Under the pieces are notes generated by a model that searched no databases, was not told the origin of the DNA, and saw nothing but the letters and a program-made list of their open reading frames with translations. A program made the translations under genes and the position numbers. Source: Chrysophaeum taylorii (Eukaryota > Sar > Pelagophyceae > Pelagomonadales > Pelagomonadaceae). From it: DNA of 64,000 bases. The stretch lies in NCBI GenBank assembly GCA_029834535.1, contig JAQMWT010000076.1:62001-126000 (forward strand), given 5' to 3'. Below are positions 1-7,982 of this stretch, in pieces. Every line of letters starts with the position of its first letter. Positions within the stretch are counted from its first letter, which is position 1.

Positions 1-1025
1 AGCGCGGCGGCGACGCCCGCGCACAGGGGTATCCCCTTGTAGGCGGGCCCAAAGATGACGTCAAAATCCAAATTCGGCTCGAGGAGGATCCGGTCGGCGT
101 AGGCGTCGAAGAGGGCGGCGACGTGGTCGCCGTCGAAGATGAGTCCCGCGTTGAAGAAATAGGGCGAGCGCCGGCCCGACTTGAGCTCGAAATCGCCAAA
201 ACGGAGGGCGCCCGAGGCGAGGACGCAGGTCAAGAAGGCGGTCTGGTGCGGGGCGAGCGGGCGCGGGACGGGAAACCGAAGCGCCGCGTTGATGCGATCC
301 CTGAGCGCGCAGGCGGCAGAGGCGCGGTCGGGCGCGTCGGAAACGGCGCGGCTCGCGGGTACTATAACGCGCGTCCGCGCGGCGCGCACGGCCGCGTCGA
401 GGTCGCCGCCCTGCGCGCCGACACCCGGCGCCAGGATCCAGCTATCCCGATTGACCGCCCGCACCAGATCGAGGGCGGCGACGTCGGTCGCACCGACGAC
501 GAGGCCTATCGATCCCCCCGTTTTAGTTCCCCAGGCGCCGTCCGAGGCGCACCACCTCGCAACGTCGCGGCGGAGCCCCCGCTGGACCTCGACGCCCGAG
601 GGGTTCGAGGTCGCGCACAGCACGAAGAGGCCCTTGCCAGGGTAGTGCGCGAACGGCTCGACGGCGTCCCAGCCGAGATACGGACTCAACGTCGCGGCGT
701 CGGCGTCGAGGGTCTCGAAGGCCGCCTTGGCGTACATCGTTGCCGTCGAGCCCACGTCCCCTCGCTTCGCGTCGAGGATCACCGGCGCGCCGCGAGCGTG
801 CGCTGCGGCGATGACCCGCCCGAGCACCTTGATGCCCTCTCCGCCGTGGACCTCGAAGAAGGCCGCGTTCGGCTTGAAACAGCACGCGTATGGTGCCGTC
901 GCTTCGATGATCTCCAGACACATCGCTTCGGCCTCGGCGGCGCTCGCGGCGCGCGGGTCCAGTCCCACGCACACCCACGAGTCGAGCGCTTCGCCCCGCT
1001 CCTGGACGCGGGCGAAGAACCCCAT
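1..1025 (-). CDS. UMPS: Bifunctional UMP synthase, OMP decarboxylase-OPRTase order, partial (3' end beyond window)
   Basis: The reading frame stays open from an ATG at 1025 down to the window edge, about 341 codons. The N-terminal half is orotidine-5'-phosphate decarboxylase: it starts MGFFARVQERGEALDSW, then VCVGLDPR, and has the catalytic Lys/Asp cluster DAKRGDVGST at about residues 85-94 and a phosphate-loop-like LAPGVGAQGGD. The frame continues without a stop into orotate phosphoribosyltransferase (FELKSGRRSPYFFNAG, then FGPAYKGIPL near residue 326). The PRPP loop lies outside the window. The two domains make UMP from orotate. The animal and plant order is OPRTase first; the reversed order is known in stramenopiles, trypanosomatids and some bacteria. 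The frame is open some 25 codons upstream of the ATG, so the start could lie further 5'; ATG at 1025 fits the usual N-terminus. Confidence 0.92.
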   Translation of the reverse strand, partial: MGFFARVQERGEALDSWVCVGLDPRAASAAEAEAMCLEIIEATAPYACCFKPNAAFFEVHGGEGIKVLGRVIAAAHARGAPVILDAKRGDVGSTATMYAKAAFETLDADAATLSPYLGWDAVEPFAHYPGKGLFVLCATSNPSGVEVQRGLRRDVARWCASDGAWGTKTGGSIGLVVGATDVAALDLVRAVNRDSWILAPGVGAQGGDLDAAVRAARTRVIVPASRAVSDAPDRASAACALRDRINAALRFPVPRPLAPHQTAFLTCVLASGALRFGDFELKSGRRSPYFFNAGLIFDGDHVAALFDAYADRILLEPNLDFDVIFGPAYKGIPLCAGVAAA

Positions 1026-1333
1026 ATGGATGAGCGAAGAAGCGATCAACCAAGACGAACCCTCGTCGTCGTCGTTGTAAAACCAAACCGGGGGGTGAAG
1101 GAAGATGTGTTGATTGTTTTGCGACGAGTAGTTCAAGTTGTACTTCGGGTTCCTTGAAGTTCGAACAAGTAGTGGCGTCCTACTTGAAGTACGTCACTTT
1201 CTCCGGTGTGACGATACCGAGGTTTCCCCTCACCGTGGTGAAGGTGCGTTGAAGACCCATAAAACATGAGAAGAGGGGATCATCATCAGTCCCTTAGAGC
1301 GCCGTTTTACGACGACGACGACGACCACCACCG
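1026..1333. promoter_or_regulatory. Divergent spacer between UMP synthase and the polyQ gene
   Basis: These 308 bases separate two genes read in opposite directions, so they should hold both promoters. Near-repeats of ACTTGAAGTACG and TTGAAGTTCG occur around 1130-1195, followed by a GTCACTTTCTCC / GGTGTGACG stretch. No convincing TATA box was seen. The promoter role is inferred from position only. Confidence 0.35.
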
Positions 1334-3211
1334 ATGAACGCGATGAGTCCGACGGCGACACGCACGAAGGAACCCAAGGACAAGAAAACCCGAAAGGGCA
1401 AGTGGACCATAGAGGAGGAGGAGTTTACGACGCGAATCATCGAGTTTTTTAACTCGGGGCTCCTCGAGCTCCCGGAGGGAACGACGCTGCGGTCGTATCT
1501 CGCCGACAAGCTCAACTGTGACCCAATGCGGATCACCAAGAAGTTCAGCGGGGCGAGTTGTCTGGGGAAGCGGGTCTTTCACGCCTCTGTGGGGCGCCAG
1601 CGCGACGAGCGGATGAGTCGTTGCGCTTCCCAGCAGACTCTCGCCGCTGCGCAGCGCGAGCTCGCGGCCCTCGAGGCGCGCTTCGTCGACGCCGTCTCTC
1701 GCTCCAACGAGAGCAAGGACGCGCGGATGATCGACCTCGAGGCGCGGTTTCTGCACCCCTCGAACGTCGTTTCGTCCCCGGCGATCGACGCGTTCATCAT
1801 GCAGTCCTGCGGCGGTTCGCTCTGGGATCCCGACGGAGTGGCCTCGTCGACGCGCACGCAGAGCCCCCAGTCAGCCCTCGCGGCGGCGACGGCCACCCAC
1901 CTCGCGATCGACCCGAGCGCCTACGCGGAGGGCGCCGTCCCGACGGCGGCAACCCTCGCCAAAAGATACGAAGATTTCAAAGATGCCGACTTCCCCGCCG
2001 CCGCCCTCGAACCCCCCGACGCCTCCTCGGAGCCGACCGCCTCCCAACAAAGACCGCAGCACCAGCACCAGCAGCAGCAGGACTTTGGGCGATACCAGGT
2101 GGCGCCCCCAACGACTTATTTTGTCGACCAGCACCAGCACTACGACTTCGGCGGGTCCGGCGGCGGCTCCTTCGGTGGTTCCGGCCCGACAGATTCGTAC
2201 GCCGCTCGCTACGAGGAAGCCGTGCGCGCGACCTCGTACGCGGCGCAACGACAATTCGGCGGCGCCCGCGCGCAGTACGGCCCGGGACAACCCCTCTACT
2301 CGTCGGCCCCGCTTCGCGCGCCCCCGGCCGTCTCGGCGGCCGCGACCTACGCCGCCCCCGTCCACCCGCAACCCGGCGCGAGCGTCGAGGCCCGCTTCCA
2401 GCACCTCGTCCAGCAGCAGCACGACCCCAACTTCGAGCTCGCGACGCGCGCCTCGCAGAACCAGCACGAGGCCGACAAGCAGCGGATCGACCGCTGGATG
2501 GCATCGACCAAGAGGTCTGGCCCGCCCGCCCCGCCCGCTCTCGCGAGAGTGCCCGAGCAGCCGAGACCGCCGACCTCCGTCCCGCGCGAACCCTTACAGC
2601 CCCCAATGCCCGCGCCCGCCCCGATGCCCGCGCCGCCGGTTCAACACCACCACCAGCAACAGCAGCCACAACAACAACAACAACAACAACAACAGCAGCG
2701 AGAGGCGCCCCCGCGGGGTCTTCCTACGCCGGTATACGCCGCGCCGGCGTCTGCCGCGATGCAGCCCGAGCGGCAACCGCAGCAACAACATCAAGAAAAG
2801 GAAAAACAACCCGCGCGGGATGCGAACCAGCAACCGCCGCCACAACAACAACGACCAAAAGTGGAGGTCCCCGAGCCCGCGGAGGTCGCGAACGAGCATA
2901 ATCAGTCGCAACGCGCGGAGAGCACCGAGCGAGGTGTGCAGGACGTCGCCAAGGTCGCCCACGCCGCCGCCTCTGAAGCTGCCAAGGTATCGAAGGACAC
3001 GTCCGAGGCGAGCGGGTTGCTGCTGGGGTTCGTGAAGAGCCTTCGGCGCTCGGAGAGCCACAACGAGCTCGTCGAGTTTGTCGAGGATGTCAACGAGCGA
3101 GAACGCGCACTCCAGCGCAAAAACTCGTCAGACGACGCCCGCCGGAAGCGATCCACATTCACCGGCGACGATGGCCGCAAACGCCAGGCGGTATCACCGC
3201 CTCCCCGATGA
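1334..3211 (+). CDS. PolyQ protein with stramenopile-type SANT/Myb-like N-terminal domain
   Basis: This 625-residue single-exon frame starts at the first ATG after the divergent spacer. Residues about 22-83 form a compact basic/acidic domain (GKWTIEEEEFTTRIIEFF, then GTTLRSYLADKLNCDPMRI and TKKFSGASCLGKRVF). I recall this domain from many diatom and other stramenopile hypothetical proteins, where its W..EE opening resembles SANT/Myb folds. The rest is low complexity: Gln/His tracts near codons 237-249 and 437-455, Pro/Ala-rich stretches and a charged C-terminus (LLLGFVKSLRRSESHNELVE). This suggests a nuclear regulatory protein, but no function is known. DNA binding is inference. Confidence 0.8.
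   Translation: MNAMSPTATRTKEPKDKKTRKGKWTIEEEEFTTRIIEFFNSGLLELPEGTTLRSYLADKLNCDPMRITKKFSGASCLGKRVFHASVGRQRDERMSRCASQQTLAAAQRELAALEARFVDAVSRSNESKDARMIDLEARFLHPSNVVSSPAIDAFIMQSCGGSLWDPDGVASSTRTQSPQSALAAATATHLAIDPSAYAEGAVPTAATLAKRYEDFKDADFPAAALEPPDASSEPTASQQRPQHQHQQQQDFGRYQVAPPTTYFVDQHQHYDFGGSGGGSFGGSGPTDSYAARYEEAVRATSYAAQRQFGGARAQYGPGQPLYSSAPLRAPPAVSAAATYAAPVHPQPGASVEARFQHLVQQQHDPNFELATRASQNQHEADKQRIDRWMASTKRSGPPAPPALARVPEQPRPPTSVPREPLQPPMPAPAPMPAPPVQHHHQQQQPQQQQQQQQQQREAPPRGLPTPVYAAPASAAMQPERQPQQQHQEKEKQPARDANQQPPPQQQRPKVEVPEPAEVANEHNQSQRAESTERGVQDVAKVAHAAASEAAKVSKDTSEASGLLLGFVKSLRRSESHNELVEFVEDVNERERALQRKNSSDDARRKRSTFTGDDGRKRQAVSPPPR
2644..2700 (+). repeat. CAA/CAG tract encoding polyglutamine
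   Basis: An in-frame run of CAA and CAG codons with a few CAC, encoding about 16 Gln in a His/Gln stretch. A shorter CAG/CAC run lies at about 2058-2080 in the same gene. Confidence 0.9.
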
Positions 3212-3679
3212 TGAGCTCCGGCCCTTTGCCCGCCCGAGACGTACACTTTTGTTGTTTTGACCTTCCCTGGCGAGTCAGCCGTCGGCGCGCGTCAGGTTGT
3301 TGTCCCCGAACTGCGATGACGCTCCGACTCGCCTTTTTGTCTTCAAATACCTCGCGCACACCAACAAGAGCTGACCACCTTTGTTAGCGAATCGTATATC
3401 GTTCTTTCTTGCCACGACCCCGCTGCTTCGAGACAGTCCTCGACGATCGCGCACAGTCGTCGTCGTCGTCGTCGTCGAGGCCCGCTCGAAATGTCGTGGG
3501 GTCGTTCTTCTGTAGTTTCTTTCGCTCGCTAGGACATCGTCGTCTCGTTGCCGTGATGTAGTAACTCTCTCTCGCCGCCAGCTCTTCCTCTCGATAGCCC
3601 CGTGTTATCTACCATCCTGTTGTTGTCTTTGCAATATTTGCCCCAGGCAAGCTTATTGCACGCGTCAAGTTTAATAGGA
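3212..3679. other. Non-coding interval with a (GTC)n run
   Basis: No supported gene. It holds the 3' flank of the polyQ gene and the 5' flank of the thioesterase-like gene. A perfect GTC trinucleotide run of about seven units lies at 3456-3478. The frame of the next gene is open upstream to about 3602 but has no ATG before 3680. Confidence 0.6.
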
Positions 3680-4741
3680 ATGAACCAACCGGTGGACCAA
3701 CCAACCGGCTTCCCCTACGACGGCGCGGGCGCGATGAGGCCGAGAACTGGGGCGGCAAGTAATAATAATAAGCAACAACAGGGTATATATTCCCGAAAAC
3801 CGAAGAATGGTAGGCCAATCATCACGATCATCAAGCACATGAACCGGTTCTTCTTTCGATTCGCGGCGCGCAGCCGAGATGGGTGGTTTGGATCCAAGTA
3901 CCTCAATCTGCGGCTCGTCGAAGACGGGGGTTCGGTTCGCATCGAGACGGCGGAGCAAGTGCACGCGCGATTGCCGCGTTGGTGCGCGCGCGCAGACCGG
4001 CGTCCGCCTCTGGGCGTACTGATGGCCATGCTCGACGAGGCATCGACCAGCACGCTCAGCGTGTACGACCGGACAGGAAGGTTTGGCGTTTCCGTCTGCA
4101 TTTCGGCGTCGCTCGCCGCCGACGCTCCCGACCTCTACCCCGACGACGACTTGGTCTTCGAGACACACCCCAAGAAGATTGGTCGAATGATGGCGTTCGC
4201 CGACACTGATGTCTATGCCGGCGACCGCCTCGTGCTCCGGGGGACGCACATAAAGTTCTTGCCTGTTGGCGTGGTCGTGGACAATATTGGTCACCCGTGG
4301 CTGCGGCCGCTGTCCGAACGGTACTTTGAGCAAGTCTGCAAGCGCTGGCCGATCCACGCGAGTCACGATAGTGACGCGTTTGAAGACGTTGCGACGAGGA
4401 GCCCCTTCGTTGTAGGGAGGGTCCATTGCAACCCGACGGGAAAGTTCCACGGCGGCGCGGCGTGCGTGATCGCGGAGCGCGTCGCCGAAACTTCCATGCT
4501 GAATCAGAAGAAGAACGGTGGTGGGTTGTTATACCCCGTCGCCTCTCAGACCAAACTGATGCTGCCGTTGAATCCTGGCGAGGCTGCTGGACTCGAGGCC
4601 TCGTACCTTGGCCCCGTCGGAGGAGGAGGAGAGAACCTCCGCGCCTCCTTGGCCACCATACGCGCGTCGAACGGTGCCCCTGCGGTTGAAGCCCACATCG
4701 ACTTCTTCGCCCCCCGAGGCACATCAGTCCAAGACACATAG
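3680..4741 (+). CDS. Double-hotdog thioesterase-like protein
   Basis: The frame from ATG 3680 encodes 353 residues. A first hotdog-like half has PLGVLMAMLDEASTSTL (the GG..a.l.D helix of PaaI/ACOT13-type thioesterases) followed by strands ending GDRLVLRGTHIKFLPVG. A second half repeats the layout with NPTGKFHGGAACVIAE and a strand-rich tail (AHIDFFAP). Together these suggest two fused hotdog folds acting on acyl-CoA or acyl-ACP; substrate and location cannot be read. The first 50 residues are Asn/Gln-rich and poorly conserved-looking. ATG 3839 (MNRFFFRFAARSRDGW) is an alternative start and would leave a short basic, aromatic leader that could target an organelle. The stop lies 8 bases from the stop of the convergent cyclophilin gene. 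Confidence 0.65.
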   Translation: MNQPVDQPTGFPYDGAGAMRPRTGAASNNNKQQQGIYSRKPKNGRPIITIIKHMNRFFFRFAARSRDGWFGSKYLNLRLVEDGGSVRIETAEQVHARLPRWCARADRRPPLGVLMAMLDEASTSTLSVYDRTGRFGVSVCISASLAADAPDLYPDDDLVFETHPKKIGRMMAFADTDVYAGDRLVLRGTHIKFLPVGVVVDNIGHPWLRPLSERYFEQVCKRWPIHASHDSDAFEDVATRSPFVVGRVHCNPTGKFHGGAACVIAERVAETSMLNQKKNGGGLLYPVASQTKLMLPLNPGEAAGLEASYLGPVGGGGENLRASLATIRASNGAPAVEAHIDFFAPRGTSVQDT

Positions 4742-4749
4742 TATAGGAA

Positions 4750-5466
4750 CTACCCACTACTTTTTCTTCTTTCTTGGGCTCTGACGTAGTTTTCGGCCTC
4801 GAGTTGGGACCTTTCGAGGCAGCCGCAGTCGACAATGAGGACCTCGGCCTTGGGGCGGCCCGAGCGAGTGCCAGCGGCCTCGATCTTGCGGAGGACGTCG
4901 AGGCCGTCGACGACGTGGCCAAAAACCACGTGCTTGCCGTCCAACCACGGCGTCGACTTGAAGGTGATGAAAAATTGTGAAGTATTGGTGTTGGGTCCCG
5001 AGTTGGCCATCGAGAGCACGCCCGCCGCCGTGTGGCGGTGCTCGAAGCTCTCGTCATCGAATTTTCCGCCGTAGATGGACGTGCCCCCCGCGCCGTCGCC
5101 CCTCGTAAAATCCCCCGATTGCACCATGAATCCGGGGATTATCCGATGGCACCGACACCCCCTGTATCCGATCATGGGACTTGTCGACGCGGCGAGAGCC
5201 TTGAAGTTTGCAACAGTGCGCGGGCACTCGACGCCGTACAACGCGAGGACTATGGGTTCTTGGATATCGCCGCCCACGCGGACCTTGAGGAAGACACGAT
5301 CCGTCACGCTCGAGGACTTATCCTCTTTCTTCGCACCACCACCAAAGCGCGGGAGGACGCCCGCGGCGACACCGCCGGCGTAGCCCGCGGCGACGATGCC
5401 GCTCCCGACAGCGACGCGCCTCCACATGCTCGAGATACTTGCCCTCGAGTCCGCCAAAGTTCGCAT
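4750..5466 (-). CDS. Cyclophilin-type peptidyl-prolyl cis-trans isomerase, membrane-anchored or organellar
   Basis: This 238-residue protein has the full cyclophilin core: CHRIIPGFMVQSGDFTRGDG with the catalytic Arg at about residue 108, GGKFDDESF, SMANSGPNTNTSQFFIT, and STPWLDGKHVVFGHV with the cyclosporin-binding Trp at about 174. It should isomerise Xaa-Pro bonds. The N-terminus has a hydrophobic stretch (VAVGSGIVAAGYAGGVAAGV, about residues 18-37) that looks like a signal anchor or organellar leader. Met 14 is a possible alternative start just before it. The gene is convergent with the thioesterase-like gene, 8 bases apart. Confidence 0.93.
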   Translation of the reverse strand: MRTLADSRASISSMWRRVAVGSGIVAAGYAGGVAAGVLPRFGGGAKKEDKSSSVTDRVFLKVRVGGDIQEPIVLALYGVECPRTVANFKALAASTSPMIGYRGCRCHRIIPGFMVQSGDFTRGDGAGGTSIYGGKFDDESFEHRHTAAGVLSMANSGPNTNTSQFFITFKSTPWLDGKHVVFGHVVDGLDVLRKIEAAGTRSGRPKAEVLIVDCGCLERSQLEAENYVRAQERRKSSG

Positions 5467-5533
5467 AAAGAAACCCCCTTAATGATTGTCCAAGAAACCT
5501 ACATTTGGGATTTTACAGCATTGTAGGCTGAAC

Positions 5534-5603
5534 GTCAATTAGCCAAACGCGGCTTTTTTTTGTTAGATTTAGGCGGAGGTTTGGGGGGAGTGTTAGGGGA
5601 TAC
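5534..5603 (+). repeat. 70-bp dispersed repeat, copy 1
   Basis: It runs from GTCAATTAGCCAAACGCGGC to GTTAGGGGATAC and is about 90% identical to 57,070-57,138. It begins 67 bases upstream of the cyclophilin start. The two copies diverge completely after GATAC. The second copy abuts the inverted end of the Helitron-like nest. It may be the end of an unrecognised element. Confidence 0.75.
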
Positions 5604-6656
5604 TGTGAATGACGTCATCCATCCTCTGACCCCTACCGTTGCCTACTTCATGTTCAAGCAGCTTCAGTGCCTTCACGTGGCACTTCATGGCCCGAACGAC
5701 CTCGCTTCATCCCACGTCGGAGATTCCTATGTCGACTCTGCTTTGTTATGCACGCGAGGTTGACAATCAAGTGAGCTGCGTGAACACTATTTTCACCAGG
5801 CTCCAGAACATCTCCCTCCACTGCACGTACTCCTTGGCCAGCTACTGTATCGCTCCGCGCATGGACTACCTGGCTCTGCATTGCTGCCTCGAGCGCGCTC
5901 CGCCGCTTCGACGATGCCGTTCTCAACTTTGTCGCCACGGCACTCGGAGCCGCTTCAGGCCTTTTGACTCCACCGACATCGTCCTCCGACGCCTCTGCCT
6001 CCCCGCTTGGAATGGGGATGGCAGTAAGTATTCCCACCTGCGCCGACCTCAGCCTCGCCGACGAAGTCGTCGGCACGGCGGCGAAAGCCCACCCGCATCT
6101 CGTCGACCTCCGCGATCTGGCGGGTGCCCTCGAAGTCCCTAGCTACCTCCCCCGCGTCGGTCCTGGGTGCCACTTCTTTTCGCGCAGGCAACGAGTTGCA
6201 TCGTTGGCGCCACCTTGTATCCGGCTGCTGCCTGGTGCGAGCAATCGAGACCGCGTAGGACGAGCTTCGCGCTGATCTCCGTACGACGCTGGCCTCCCAC
6301 GGCGCTGTTGGTTCCGGTGACCCCGCGAACATTAATCTCGTCGACGTTCCTCTCGCCAGCGTGTTTGTCTCCATGGGCGTCCTTGTTGACCCCACCGCCC
6401 TGACACCCTTACTACTCATACCCAAGCTCTAACGTGCTCTTACCTCTCATCGCCACGTAGCTCATGCCACTGCACTTCGGAGACTACAAGGACTGGTGTC
6501 TAATCTTAAGATCACCAATGCTCGTCGGGTCGCGGCGTCTTCATGAGATCGCTTCTCGACCACCTTTATCAGCTCGTGGCCCCACTCCTCATTTCCGATA
6601 CCAAACCGCTGCTGGGACGAGATCTGCGCCCAATACTTTAGCTACCCTTCCCCGGC
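5604..6656. other. Interval without an intact gene
   Basis: No frame in this 1.05-kb stretch is convincing. A + strand frame at about 5,850-6,275 keeps an Ala-rich coding-like composition (DDAVLNFVATALGAASG, then HPHLVDLRDLAGALEVPS). It may be the upstream, decayed part of the mobile-element remnant that follows. No RNA gene or clear inverted repeat was seen. Confidence 0.4.
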
Positions 6657-7607
6657 TTGCTCGGCCTCGTGGGTACCCGTATTCCGCGCACTGATGCCGT
6701 CCTTGACGCCAACAATAAAATCCTCCTCACACACCACCACCTCCTTAACAGCGGACTAGCACGTACCACCTGGCATGACGACTCACTCGGCCACGTCCTC
6801 ACGTCCCTCCGCGAGGCTGGCATCCCCGCCCTCTTCGAGTTTTTTGGCACCTTCGCTGACGCCGGCGCCCCTTCTGTCCGCACTCGTCTCTACGGCCGAT
6901 ATCAAGGCAACCTGGCCGAATATAGCGTCGTGCCTGGCATCTTCACCACGCTCGATAGTGAGCGGCTCTACGACGTCAAGACGCTCGTCCGAGGCTCGCT
7001 CGGTGCTCGCTCTATACCGCCAGGGCGCTTCACCCTTCCCACCCGTCGCCTTTCGATCAAGTCCACACCGAATACCTCAAACGCGCTCGAGACGCGGACA
7101 CCTCCATCAATACCCTCGCCCGGTCTCCCGGGACCTGTCGAGCAGCAGCTACGCAGCTACCGTACCATCGCTGGCCTCGTCTTTGGCGCCTTCGGTGAAG
7201 CCAGTGCAATATGCCACGAACTCGCCGACACCTGCCCCGCGCAAAAAGCAGTGCTGACGTGGGTGGAAAGTGGCTGTGCCAACATCACCGAGGCAAAGGC
7301 GGCTCAAATTCGCCGTGTCTACCGCGAGTGGGGGATCGCCAGCGCCTTGGCCCGCGCCTTGGCCCGGGCGGGCTGTGCCCTCACCGCTCTCTGCCATGTC
7401 GCTGCCTCGGCACCCAGGCCGCCAGAACCCAGCAGGACGTCGCGCTTCGTCGCACAAACGTCGCAGCAGCATGCGTACACCACCTGCCGGCGGGCCCTCT
7501 CCTTTCTTCGCTTGCCCGCGGCACGGCGGAAACGTGATTGGTGCATGGAGCAGACCAGGAAGCGGGGCGTAAGTAGCCCGCTTTCCAGGAGCTATAATCT
7601 CGATTAA
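6657..7607 (+). pseudogene. Fossil mobile-element coding fragment, family uncertain
   Basis: The frame reads VVPGIFTTLDSERLYDVKTL, then a spacer, then FGAFGEASAICHELADT and a basic helical tail (RRVYREWGIASALARALARA). This layout, a D-x-K motif followed by a V(F)GA(F/Y)GE block and an Arg/Ala-rich helix, is one I recall from the C-terminal parts of repeated element proteins in algal and dinoflagellate genomes. The DVKT could be the core of a PD-(D/E)xK nuclease. Family assignment is tentative. The surroundings are decayed and no element ends were found. Confidence 0.35.
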
Positions 7608-7982
7608 TTTTGCGGCACCACTCTTGGAAGTTCGCGCGGAGGCCATTTTCCACCAGGCGGCTTCCCCTATAAAAAATGGGGGGTCGGGGGGCGAAGCCCC
7701 CTCAGGGTTCGGTTACTCTTCAACCCAGCTCAGCCCAGCCCCCCCACCCTGGGAGGCAAAGTATCCTGATGCCTAGTCGAGCTCACCTCTCAACCCCACA
7801 GTACTGAACGCCCTACATGCTCCGCGCCCCGCCTCTTGTTGTTAGGATGGGGGGTAATTCGACCCAAGACAGTGCAATTCATGCTCCCCACACACACACC
7901 CCCCTCTTAGCAGTCGACATTTAAAGACAGTGCAATTTCAGCCTTTTGAGCCGTTGGGACGCGCCTTCGGCGGTCTAGGACG
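7608..7982. other. Non-coding 5' flank of the transposase-like gene, with the CTCTTAGCAGTCGAC motif
   Basis: It holds a G-rich/C-rich hairpin-like stretch at about 7,678-7,712 (GGGGGGTCGGGGGGCG followed by AAGCCCCCTC). The phrase AGACAGTGCAATT occurs twice (about 7,867 and 7,925), and a CA-rich run precedes the dispersed motif at 7,904. No gene was found. The motif lies about 60 bases upstream of the ATG at 7,983, so a promoter role is possible. Confidence 0.45.
7904..7923 (+). repeat. Dispersed motif CTCTTAGCAGTCGACATTTA, copy a
   Basis: One of five strong copies in the window (others at 11,253; 22,614; 30,993; 39,542). This copy and the one at 39,535-39,562 agree over 28 consecutive bases (7,903-7,930 here). 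It is preceded by a CACACACACCCCC run. Confidence 0.7.

Noticed and set aside
523-1086. 187-codon - strand frame beginning MVLQRRRRGF
   Set aside because: Arg/Gly-rich and out of phase with the UMP synthase frame, which carries all conserved motifs.
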